This document shows, one piece after another, positions 53,059 through 63,253 of a DNA stretch of 64,000 nucleotides. Position numbers and translations under genes: made by a program. The first letter of the stretch is position 1; each line of letters starts with the position of its first letter. This stretch comes from Clarkia xantiana subsp. parviflora. Lineage: Eukaryota > Streptophyta > Magnoliopsida > Myrtales > Onagraceae. The notes under the pieces are model-generated. The model was not told the DNA's origin. It saw only the letters and a list, made by a program, of their open reading frames with translations, and made no database searches. The stretch spans positions 7,283,785-7,347,784 of the forward strand of contig JAPTYO010000022.1 in assembly GCA_036873135.1 (NCBI GenBank), written 5' to 3'.

Positions 53059-55788
53059 TTAGACTTGGTCCTTGTTGGAAGATGGATCCTCAGCAGCATC
53101 GGAGGGAGCAACGTTCGGAGGGGCCTGGGCAGAAGGCTCCGCGGCTGGCGGAGTCGGGTCCACGGTAGCGGCCTCTTCACTCTCCGCGGGGAGGTTGAAG
53201 TACTTCTCCGCGACGGGGTCAAGAGTCTCGGACTTCGTGAAGTCAATGGAATCCGCGTAAGCTGTGTAGAGTTCCTCGACAGCGTTGTATAAAACATCCT
53301 CCACCTCGGACTTGCAGAACTCTACAGCAGCCACCTTGAATTCTTCAGAGTTCCGATACTCCCCGCGGCCCTGTAGGCGGCCTTCCTCACGACCTTGCAG
53401 GCGGCCCTCCTCGAGGCCTTGAGCCTTAGCCTCAGCCAGCTTGGCAGAAAACTCAGCCTTCTCAGCTTCGAACTTCGCCTTGGCCTCTGCGAGGAGATCC
53501 GCGAAGACGTTTTTCTCGTGAATGAGCTGCTTCTTCTCCGCCTCATTCCGCTGCTGCTCCGCCTGGACCATCTTCTGCTCCCGACGCATGACAGCCTTAT
53601 GGTCTTGAACCTTCTTGAGGAGGCCCGAAGCCATGTCGTCAAGGAGAGTTTTCTCCTTAGCCATCTTGTTCTTGGCCGCCACTGCCTCGTCGAGCTCCAC
53701 CTGAAGCTTGGCTAATGCATCAGGGTCCGACTTAGCTTCAGCCTCCTCCAAGGCACTCTTCAGAGCCAAGGCAATGGCAAAACAACGCTGCTGGTCCGCG
53801 GTTTCCTAAGGCGAAGGGAAAAAAGATTGGAATTCGATGATCGAAAGCAGAGATAAGGAAGAAAACAAACAAAGGTAAAAGTATTACCTCCATCCGACGG
53901 ACAGCCATAGCGCGGAACTCCTCTTCGATGTCCTCCCGCGACAAGCAAAGTGGTAGTCTCAAAGCAGGAGGAATTGACCCTGCCAGCAGATGCAGGGCCG
54001 AGTCAGGCTGAAGATTATCCCGTCGAATTGAAAACCCGTGGAGGGATTCGATCGGACGCCAGGGAACCGTCGCCTGGTCGGGGGTGTAGATCTTGTAAAC
54101 ATCATCCATCGGAAGACGAGGGATAACCTCGGCATCATCGGTGGGAGGAGCTACCTCGGTCGGAGGAGGCTCATGAGTAGGAGTGCGGAAAGCAGGAGGA
54201 GGACTTTGGGACACGTCCCTCACGGCGGGCCTCATGTTCCTTGGCCCCGACCTTCCGCGGGGAAGCAGGCCCCCCTCGTCAGGCTCTTCGACAGAAGGAG
54301 AGGCCTCCAAATCAGTCACCCGACGGAACTGAGTATCCGCCGGGACATCCTCCAGCATCAGTTCTTGCGGAGCCGTAGTCTCCGCTGGAGCGACAGCCTC
54401 CGTCGGAGCAGGAGTCTCCGATGGACCTGCGGTGGCAGGACGAATATAGTCAGGAAGAATTCCGCCAGGACACCAAAGAATTTGACGTTCGACATGCTGG
54501 TCTTTCCCTAAGAAGTTGTAATATCCCGCTTTGAGAACACGGGGGACTTCTCCTTGAAGGATGTATTTAATTTCCCGAACCCGCGACTCCCGATCAGCGG
54601 GTATAAACTCCTTGGGAACTAATTTCTTATATCTTTTAATTGCACGACGAATGCGCTTACCTTCCTCGACGGTAGTGGCCCCGAAGGCCCGATCTATCTC
54701 CTCCCTCCTGGCCTTCTTGGCCCCGACTTGCTCTTCAGTCGGAGGAGCAGCAGATAGAGGAGTGGAAGAGGAAGCGCCTTTCTTCACCAACTTTCGCTTC
54801 CGCTTGGAGCCACTCTGGACGGCATCAGTCTCGCCCTGCTTCAGAATGAGATGAGTCAACAGAGAAGCCTTCTTGGCTGCAAAGGTAAAAGACAAGATGG
54901 TTAGAAGTATTACCCAGATGACCAAATCTTTGGAAACAGAGTCAAGGAGTCGGACTCTGATAGTAATCAAGTCCTTCTCCTGGAGCTTGTTGGCATCGAG
55001 GGGTATGAAGTTGTCTCCCCAACGGTAGAGCTGAACCATCTGGAGAGTGTTAAGGTCATCCTCAGCGTAGTCTAAGAGCTTGGGGGCAGGGTCCGCCACG
55101 ACCTCCCATCGAGGCCATGGGACAGAGCTGTGTTGGACGAAGAAGTAGTACTTCTTCCATCCGCTGTTGTCAGACCCCGAGTCGCGTATCAGTATCCGAT
55201 CCTTGTGGAACTTCCAAGTCTCGCTGTCCCAGCCAAAACGTGAAAGTTGTTCCTTTGTCCACTTGGGGAGTCGGGGGGAGAAGGAGCAGACACCAGCCTT
55301 GTTGCACTTCATGCCATAGAAAGTGCGGAAGAGTAGTAGACTGTACATCCACTGCTGGCGGTGGCATAGGAGTCTGAAGGCATTCCACACGCGGATGGCG
55401 TGTGGAGAGAAGGTACATGGATGCGTTTTGTAGAAGTTGCACATCTCCACCAAATTTCCGCAGAAGGGGAACCGAATCCCCGCGCTTATTTGTCCGGCGG
55501 AGACGAACACTTCCCCTGCCCGAGGAGGCGTAACGATGTGCTTCCTTCTGATGGAAGACTGAGACTCATACGGGAAACGAGGTTCCCAATCCGAGGTACT
55601 ACACCCCTCTGTAAGGGCAACCTCATATGAAGCCTCAGAAATCTCATTGATGGCAAATTCGAAAGTGAAAGGAGCCCTAGCCTCAGAACTAGCTTCGTCT
55701 AAAACGGTTGCGAACAAGAAGATTTGAGAAAAGGAGAATAAACAGCAAGTAAACCACGAAAACATAGAAGAAAGTCCTTACCAGACAT
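53059..55788 (-). CDS. Antisense spliced gene of element C, Transposase_28-like domain plus coiled coil
   Basis: Exons on the minus strand: 55788-55782, 55698-53888 and 53805-53059. Introns are GTAAGG...GTTTTAG (83 nt) and GTAATA...GCCTTAG (82 nt). The frame is kept for 854 codons without a stop, strong evidence of a real spliced gene. The N-terminal half has a conserved domain (AGIRFPF, THPCTFSPHAIRVWNAFRLL, SGWKKYYFFVQ) shared with element A and resembling the Pfam 'putative gypsy type transposon' family. A basic linker (SGSKRKRKLVKK) follows, then a Pro/Glu-rich region, then a long Ala/Glu/Lys coiled coil with EEGRLQGREEGRLQGRG repeats and an acidic end. A hydrophobic stretch (VIWVILLTILSFTFAA, about 54880-54930) may be a retained intron or a membrane segment. 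Function unknown. Confidence 0.75.
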
Positions 55789-55943
55789 GATTGGTGATCG
55801 GAGAGGGAAAATGAAGGAAGATCGGAAGGGCTGAAGGCCTTGGATCACTTGAACAGCAGGAAGAACTTGGAGAAGAAGATTCGAATGCAAGAATGGCTGA
55901 AATCGAGAGAGTGCAGAAGAAGTGAATAATGCCAGGGTTTTGG

Positions 55944-55951
55944 CTTTTATA
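55944..55951 (-). promoter_or_regulatory. TATA box of the antisense gene of element C
   Basis: TATAAAAG on the minus strand, about 160 bp upstream of the start codon at 55788, within the element and about 560 bp from the 3' LTR. It is the same word, at a similar distance from the LTR, as in element B. Confidence 0.65.
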
Positions 55952-56497
55952 AGCAAAAGGACAATCGAAGGGACTTAATCTTGACCGTTGAAGACGAAAC
56001 GATTTAATCATAATCGTTGAAATCATGGGGACGGTACGCAAGAGACAGCTGGATGGGCCTGATCCGCACCGTTGAAGAGGAAACGACACGATCTTAATCG
56101 CCAAGATTATAGGTACGGAAGAGACGTGAGTGACGTCACAGCTGCTTTTTCAGAAAGTAACAGTCACGCCGGTTTCAACGTCATTTCCTTATCCCCAGGC
56201 ATTTAATGCTACAGTAATCGAGGAGTCTCCTCGGATTTGGCAACTACCCATGGGGTCTGGTGGGCCCAAAGTAATCATGAGTAAGAGACTCTATTATACA
56301 ACAAACACACGCAAGGCAAAAACCTCCGATGGTGGTATCGGAGAGTATGAAGACAAAAGCCTCTGATTGAGGTATCAAGAATGCAAAGGTAAAAGCCCCC
56401 GACGGCGGTATCGGGAGGAATGAAGACAAAAGCCTCCGACAAAGAGGTCAGAAGATCTGAACTGAAAGACATGATGAACTAAAAGTCCCCCATGTCT

Positions 56498-56510
56498 TGG
56501 GGGCAAATGA
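56498..56510 (+). other. Polypurine tract of gypsy C
   Basis: TTGGGGGCAAATGA-type purine tract next to the 3' LTR, primer of plus-strand synthesis. Confidence 0.6.
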
Positions 56511-57266
56511 TGGGTTCCGATGAAATCGTTAGCCCCGTTAATAGCCAATGGACGGCGAGTAGGTCCAATGGGCCTCGTGAAAAGCCTGGAAGGCCCAGAG
56601 GCCCAGCACGAAGGGTCCCGACTTTAGCGGTCCCGATGTAGGAGCTGAATGCTCCCGATGAGAAGCCTCTGAGTAGGCTCCGATATGCCTTAGTAAAGGT
56701 CCCGATAATAAAGCCCCGCAGAGGCTGGACCTGTCCCGCAGAGACTAAAGGTCCTGGGTGGTGATCTAGAATGAGACAACTCTGGAGTCTCAGACAGGAG
56801 TCGGGACTTGGGATCAGAGGATAAGACCGAGAAACCCGCCTACTAGATAAAGTAGTGGGAGACGGTTAGAGATGAAGATAACTCCCCCGAGATACACAGG
56901 GCGTGCCCGAGATACGCGGAGTATGGGTAAGATACGCGGAGCGTGGGGCGAGATATATGGAATCCCAACCGAGATATACAGAATCGTGGCAAGATACACG
57001 GAATCATGGGCACAACGGCCAAGCTTGGTCACAGGTAACAGGGCAACTCCTCCTCCTATATAAAGGAGGAAGTTACCCCAGAAAACGATACTCTCTAATA
57101 CGCATTTAGAATCTGGCTGCCACCCCATTGATCGTATACTCATTTAAGCATCGGAGAGGGATTCTGGGTCACCACCCAGGTCATCCCCTTTTGCAGGATT
57201 ACGCGGAGCCCAGGAGTCCAGAGCATTCCGTCAAGGACGTAACGGAGCTTCGCCCGTGATCCAACA
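56511..57266 (+). repeat. 3' LTR of gypsy C
   Basis: 756 bp, same length as the 5' LTR and about 1.3% different by eye. TATATAAA at about 57057-57064. Confidence 0.92.
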
Positions 57267-58138
57267 GTTTTAATATTTTAACTTTGGAGCATGGGCATTA
57301 AAAATATCAGAACTATGATTTTTTTTAGTATATTTTGACTTGATGAAATGAAACATAAGGTGGACACTGGAGTGAGCTGCAGCAGTGCGTGACAAAAGGG
57401 AATCGATAAATAAAACTGTAAAAGTTGGTGGTTGTGAGATGCTTCACCAAATCTGTTTCTGATGAGTTCAGAAGATGAAATTAATCTTGCAAAAACAATT
57501 GGAAGCCAAAGTTTGGGGGGGTTCTAATCCTTGTAGTAGCGATCTAATGGAGACTCAAGGTGACATGCCCACCGATGGATCCATCTCATCAAATAAACTC
57601 ATTGAAGTTAGATTTATTCTAATCTAGAGTGACTTGCACGAAATTAAAGAAAACTAAGAAAGTGACATTAAATGACAAAATTTCCTTCATATAAAAGACA
57701 ATCCTTAGAAAACCTCTTTGTTAGAATGAAACTTTGTAATTTTCAATTATGTGGATGTTTATGTTGAATGATTATGTGGATGAAGAAAGTTTCGTAATAT
57801 TTTGTCAGATTTTCAAATTTTCTTTAATCACTCAAGTCGTGTGATTAATTCGTTCGGTTCAAATTAGACAAAATATTTAAACATGAACTAACATATTATT
57901 TTGGCAAAAATAAAAAATAGCATATTATTATTTAAAAATACTTCAACTAGCAATATCTGATCGAGTGCCTAAACTTAAATGGATAATTAAGCTAATCAAT
58001 ATAGTGAATCTGCGGCCGCCCAGATACAAACCAATAAACCGGAAGGCAGTACTCTACCGGTTCACTAACCGGTTTGGTTCTGAAAACACTTCAGACCGCA
58101 CCACGATACACGCCACCATCCCTAGCTTGGGCCACATG
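57267..58138. other. Host intergenic DNA right of gypsy C
   Basis: AT-rich, no ORF or repeat recognised. It is the continuation of the eIF6 upstream region before C inserted. Confidence 0.5.
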
Positions 58139-58148
58139 ATGTGAATGG

Positions 58149-58337
58149 GAGAAATTCTAAGTTACCTCGGTGGTAACAGGTGGAGTCCACTTGTTACCCC
58201 TAAACCAGTAAGAATGTGACATTTGTCACTGCAGATCCTCAATTTCTCTCTCCTCTCACTCGTGTCACATTCTGATTTGAGGAAGGGTTACCACATGTAC
58301 ATCCACATGTTGGAACCGATCCAAGCAAGAATTTCTC
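58149..58337. mobile_element. 189-bp MITE with 10-bp TIR and 10-bp TSD
   Basis: The ends are GAGAAATTCT and AGAATTTCTC, perfect inverted repeats. It is flanked by the direct repeat ATGTGAATGG (58139-58148 and 58338-58347). A further internal inverted repeat (AGAATGTGACA / TGTCACATTCT) is visible. The TSD length suggests the Mutator superfamily. No coding capacity. Confidence 0.85.
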
Positions 58338-58347
58338 ATGTGAATGG

Positions 58348-58905
58348 TCATTACGTGCCGACTTACTTGAGGTCTACGGAACTTGTAGAACAAGGTATTA
58401 GTTGAGGCTTGGGAGGGACCAGGCTACAAAGAGTAAAAAAGGACTATATTTATCTAAATTAATAATAATAAATATTACTTTATTCAATTTGATTTTTTTT
58501 TGTAAACATTTATTATTACAAATATATATGAAATTTAATCTAATATCGAAATATAATTCCGCTAGATTAATCAATAGTATTATAGAAATCAAATACAAAA
58601 TAGTAGAATTCCTAAAATAATTTGTTGTTGTGATTTACAACCGCGATGCGCTACGATTGTCAACTGACAACTGCGATATAAGAGTTTCATTTATATTTAA
58701 ACAAAAAACGAGGCATCGCTACTATTAACAACGATGCATACATCAGTATTTACTGCTCCGGCTCGTTTGATTATCTTCACATTTTATTCAAATCTCTCTA
58801 AATTTCTATTTCTATTAAACCAATAAACCATGTACTTAAATTCGATCAGACCCACCGTAGGTACCAGGAGGCTACAATAGAAACAGTAAATTTTAACCTT
58901 ATACA
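58348..58905. other. AT-rich intergenic DNA
   Basis: No gene or recognisable repeat; short overlapping frames on both strands only. Confidence 0.5.
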
Positions 58906-58914
58906 TTCTTTATA

Positions 58915-59520
58915 GGGCTAAGGGTTTACTTCATACTAATTGTTTGCAGGAAATCCACTGTTCATACCTGATTTTTTATTTCCAATTTGGTACCAAGGGT
59001 TTTCGCTTTGTAGCGTTTTCATACATCTGTTAGTACTTTGTAAAAAGTCGTGAAATGGCCATGTGCTATGCACGTGAGTAACCCAAAACTTGTGATTTTG
59101 TTCAATTTAGTCCCTTTAATACATCCCTAAATTTTATTTTGATCAATTTAGTCCTAAAATTTCAGGATCGGGGTCGCCGGACACAGGCAACCCCAACCCA
59201 TGGTCGGACCTAGCACATGGCTAGGTCAGGCTATGTCAATTCGGGTGAAGGGTTCAATTTTGAAATTTTAGGACTAAATTGAACAAAATAAAAGTAAAGG
59301 ATGTACTAAAAGGACTAAATTGAACAAAATTGAAAGTTTTTGGCTATTCACGTGCATGGCACATGGCTAGTTAAAGACCTCTTTGACGGAGTACTACAGA
59401 TGTATGAAAACGGTACAAAATGAAAATTCTTGGTACCAAATTGGTAAAAAAAAAAAAAAAACATCAGGTATGACCAGTGGATTTCCTACAAGCAAGTAGT
59501 ATGAAGTGTACCCTTAACCC
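58915..59520. mobile_element. 606-bp TIR element (Mutator-like MITE)
   Basis: The left end GGGCTAAGGGTTTACTTCAT and the right end (reverse complement GGGTTAAGGGTACACTTCAT) begin inverted repeats that continue for about 230 bp, including GGAAATCCACTG, GGTACCAAG and TTCATACATCTGT in both arms. The 9-bp flanks are TTCTTTATA and TTTATTATA (7 of 9 match). The centre has CCGGACACAGGCAACCCC and no ORF. A T-run in one arm differs in length. Confidence 0.75.
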
Positions 59521-59529
59521 TTTATTATA

Positions 59530-60624
59530 GGGTTAAGAACCTATGAAAGGTCTGAACTATCACCCATGTTAACGGGAGAGGTCTGAAATTTAAAAAGTTA
59601 ATAACAGAGGTTTGAAATTTCAATTTTGTTGATTTGAGGTTTTCCGTCCATTTTTAGGGTTAAATTTAATAGAATTGTGTGAAATGACATTTTTGCCCCT
59701 TTAATATTTTGTTTTATTTAATATCTTATTTAAGGAAATGTGAAATGACAATTTTACCCCTAAAGTCAAATTAAAACCACCCAACTCCGGCCACCACCAC
59801 CCGACTCCGGCCACCACCACCCGACTCCGGCGACCACCACCTCGACTCCGACGACCACCACCTCGGCTCCGGCGACCCGACTCCGGCCACCACGGGGCCA
59901 AAAAAGCTCCGATCGGAGAACTGTGGCTCCGGCCGGGGCCACAGGGCTCCAGATCGGAGCTCTATGGCCCCGGCCGGAGCCACAGAGCTCCGATCTGGAG
60001 CTCTGTGGCTCTGGTCGGAGCCACAAAGCTCCGATCGGAGCTTTTTTGGCTCCGATCGGAGTCCAATCGTGGCCGGTGGCTCCGATCGGAGCCCAATCGG
60101 GGCCGGTGGCTCCGATTTTGGCCTAATCGGGGCCGGTGGCTCCGATTTTGGCCCAATCGGAGCCTTGGTGGTGGTCGCTGGAGTACGGTGGTGGTCGCCG
60201 GAGTACGATTGGTGGTCGCCGGAGTACGATTGGTGGTCGCCGGAGTACGATTGGTTGTCGCCGGAGTACGATTGGTGGTCGCCGGAATACGATTGGTGGT
60301 CGCCGGAGTACGATTGGTGGTCGCCGGAGTACGATTGGTGGTCGCCGGAGTACCGTGGTGGCTTCAAGGGCATTTTGGTCTTTGCACTCCAAGCATGTGA
60401 GGGGCGGGGCACACTTGATAGAAGGGCATTTTTGGAAATTTATTTTATTTCCGGTCACATGCCAAGCATGTGACCAATTTCCGTTAGTTTTAACGGAAAA
60501 AACTAACGGAGACCGCTGTTATCAACAAAACAGAAATTTCAGACCTCTGTTATTAACCTTTTAAATTTCAGACCTCTCCCTTTAACATGAGTGATAGTTC
60601 AGACCTTTCATAGGTTCTTAACCC
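59530..60624. mobile_element. 1.1-kb non-autonomous Mutator-like element, TSD TTTATTATA
   Basis: Both ends read GGGTTAAGAACCTATGAAAG inward and stay similar for more than 115 bp. The flanks are a perfect 9-bp duplicate TTTATTATA (59521-59529 and 60625-60633), as expected of Mutator-like insertion. The middle is GC-rich with two kinds of repeats: GCTCCGATCGGAGC-type palindromes (about 59900-60160) and a 21-bp tandem repeat (60166-60355) whose complement occurs at 59775-59880, so the centre can fold back. Long frames in it are translations of the repeats. No transposase. Confidence 0.88.
60166..60355. repeat. 21-bp tandem repeat inside the Mutator-like element
   Basis: About nine copies of GATTGGTGGTCGCCGGAGTAC, mostly identical. 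With a period of a multiple of three it is open in several frames on both strands, which explains the long apparent ORFs. Confidence 0.93.
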
Positions 60625-60633
60625 TTTATTATA

Positions 60634-61229
60634 TGCATAAATAATAGATTGCAAGGTTAAAAATTAGGATGTGCAAATATGGAGATCTAATGTTGATGAC
60701 AAAGAAGATCCATTAATTTCTCGTTTTAATTATTATTATTATTTTCTAAACACGTGACTCACACATGTTCACTTAATGGGACAATTGATAGTAAGCGGAC
60801 GAAAATTCATTTTACTATCTTTTGTAAACATGTTGTACATGTTAAAACATATTCTTTCATAAAACTTTATTTTTCAAACATGTTGTACATTTTAAAACAT
60901 ATTAGTCCATAAAATCATTTTTTTCAAACATGCTTGATGTTTTATAAACTTTCCCATAAATTTAATGTATTTATTATATAATTAATAACAAAATATATAG
61001 TTAAAGTAAATTTTAAACAAGTTAGAAAAATCATATTCGTGAAAAATACATTCTAATATAAAATTTTAAAATATTTCTTTTCTAGATATGTTTTGAATTC
61101 ACATTTTTTGCCAACGAATTAACATTTTTCTAATATACAATATAATTTTAGTGAAGTGTTATTTTTTACGTTTTAAATTCTAATTATTATGACCAGTTCC
61201 AACTGATATACCTGGGGCTGGATCTTTGA
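60634..61229. other. AT-rich upstream region of the OGDH locus
   Basis: No ORF or repeat recognised. The promoter of the OGDH gene is expected here; no clear TATA box could be fixed. Confidence 0.4.
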
Positions 61230-63253
61230 TTGTTCTTATTTTGTACGCCGTTCGTTCCGCTCCCTTACAAGCGATTCTTTAATCGCTGCTCCTCTCTTCC
61301 CTTCTCAGCTCAGTCTCGCCTCGGTTTAGCTCATCGCTCTCTCTTTCTTCTGGTAAGTTACTTGATCGTGTCTTTTCTTTGCTCCTCTGTCTCTGAGATC
61401 TGTTGTTCTTGCTCTTGTTCGTCGCCGAATGGAGGGTCGTGCTTCATTTCTCTGACCAAAGATAAAACTGGTTTCAGAACTGGTGGATGAGAGAATATGT
61501 AGGAAAGCCATTTATGCATTTTATGTTATTTTTTTGGACTTTTATAAGTGTTCATATTCGACCCTCTCATGCCATTCCATGCCATGCCACTCCCAATTCG
61601 TTCTTCTGTTTGTGTTAACTGTTTCTGTTCTGATTTTGTACTACTTCTTCTGGTTTTAGCTATTGTCATCGTTCTATTGACCCAGTATGTAGTTGTGGAA
61701 GTTCTTTCAGTCTGGATTTAATACTGCGTCTGATCGAAGTATTATCAGTTTTGTTGTTTGTTAGTGGTTTCACTGTGGTTGGTTTAGTTTTTTAAGATGC
61801 ACTTGTTAGCTATCTCTTTGGGTTTGATCATGAAAAATAATATTATTATTTCCATCATTCACTGTATTACGTTACACACAACTGTCTGCTGTGTCTGACC
61901 TGATTTGTGGAAGTATGTTTTTGGATATTATTATCTTATTAGTTCGACACTGCTATCTATTTAGAACTTTAGCTCTTGGCTCTCTGAATTTTAGGATAGT
62001 TTTTTAGATTTATATTCTAGTTTCACATTGTTTTATTTTTTTGAAGAACCGTTGAATATTGCAATGAAATGGGACTTTTCTTGATATCAAGCTATACCTA
62101 ATTGTCGTATAATTGAGTTGGTTCATTTATGTTGAAATGTTCTCTGCTACGTATTATTTGTTTTACTTACTGTTCTTTATGTTAAAATGTGGATGTATTG
62201 TTCGCTAGAAAAGGTGAAGATAGCATTAATTAAACGCCTAGTTGGTGCAGTTATTAATCACATATTCAAAAAACACTCCCAAAAGAAAAGAAAAGTATTG
62301 GTAACATATTACAATTTCAAAGAGATCATTAAAACCATTTGCTTGGTACTTACTGTATGAATATGTATTTGGTTACTCTCTTAGTTTTAGAGTATAAATT
62401 ACTTTATAGCAAACATGTTATTTATTGGAACTTGTTTGTGACTCTGCTTTTATTGGAACTGTCCCTTCTTGACTAGCCTCAGATTAGAAGACAGGGTCTT
62501 CTTGGTTAATATTGAATTCATTAGATGCTTAGTTTATGAACGAGTTATCTTCTGTCATCTCTTATTTCTTTATGTTTCATTATTTTTTAAGTTATTGATT
62601 ACTCTTTTGGATGTTCTCCTTGTTATCAGTCTGCTAACGTCTTTCTCTGTTACATCGATATAATTTTACATATAATTATATGCATTGCAACAGGATCTTC
62701 AGTGTGAAGGTGTATGTTTCCCGATGCTTGAGGTTTTAGTTGTGGAGTTACCATTACTGGACCTATAGTTTTTTGGACGTTTTAAAATGGCATGGTTTAG
62801 GGCTTGTTCTACTGCAGCAAAGTTTGCTATCAAGAGGACTCTTGCTCAGGGTGGATCGTATGTGTCTTGAATAAGAAGTCTTCCATCTCAAAATTACCAA
62901 TTCCATACGACCACTTTTAAACAAATAGCACAAATTTGCCCATCCCTCAACATGTGCCCCTTTCTAGGCTGACTGACAGTTTCTTAGATGGTACAAGTAG
63001 TGTATACCTTGAAGAGCTTCAAAGGGAATGGGAGGCTGATCTAAGAAATATTGATGAATCTTGGGATAATTTCTTTAGGAATTTTGTGGGCCAGGCTGCT
63101 ACATCTCCTGGACTATCCGGGCAGACAATCCAAGAGAGTATGCGCTTGTTGTTGCTTGTCAGAGCGTACCAAGTTAATGGTCATATAAAGGCTTAGTTGG
63201 ATCCACTGGATCTTGAAGAGAGAGAAATTCTAGAGAATTTAGACCCTTCCCTC
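61230..63253 (+). pseudogene. OGDH: 5' part of a 2-oxoglutarate dehydrogenase E1 gene, disrupted
   Basis: From the ATG at 62787: MAWFRACSTAAKFAIKRTLA (mitochondrial presequence), and further on VPLSRLTDSFLDGTSSVYLE, DESWDNFFRNFVGQAATSPG and QESMRLLLLVRAYQVNGH, the N-terminus of the E1 subunit of the TCA-cycle 2-oxoglutarate dehydrogenase complex. Upstream lies a pyrimidine-rich 5'UTR exon (about 61240-61352) and a 1341-bp intron (61353-62693, GTAAGT...CAACAG) before the coding exon, as in an original gene copy and not a retrocopy. Defects: TGA at 62868 (from CGA), a frameshift near 62935, TAG at 63194 (from AAG). The gene is cut at 63253, after DLDPSL-like sequence, by another insertion. The catalytic domain is missing. 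Confidence 0.88.

Larger units (their letters stand above)
38997..57266 (+). mobile_element. Tat-type gypsy element C, carrying element B in its leader
   Basis: LTRs 38997-39752 and 56511-57266 are both 756 bp, without indels and with about ten differences by eye, so the insertion is fairly young. Flanks are GTTTTTTA on the left and GTTTTA on the right, an approximate target duplicate altered by T-run length. After removal of B (39778-49183 with its CTTAC duplicate) the element is about 8.9 kb. It has a primer site, leader, gag (49218-51225), a pol reduced to the protease start fused to the end of integrase (51231-51952), tandem arrays (52085-52855) and a spliced antisense gene (55788-53059). 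Confidence 0.9.

Noticed and set aside
54880..54930. A third, 37-nt intron in the antisense gene of element C (GTAATACTTC...TTTGCAG)
   Set aside because: It is far shorter than plant introns usually are, and its removal would break the frame that is open without it. It was kept as coding, with a remark.
58398..58620. Overlapping ORFs of 66 and 72 codons
   Set aside because: AT-rich DNA with Ile/Lys/Asn/Leu-rich translation on both strands, no homologue recognised.
59701..60564. Open frames up to 213 codons on both strands in the Mutator-like element
   Set aside because: They are translations of a 21-bp repeat and of palindromes. A period divisible by three keeps frames open without any coding meaning.
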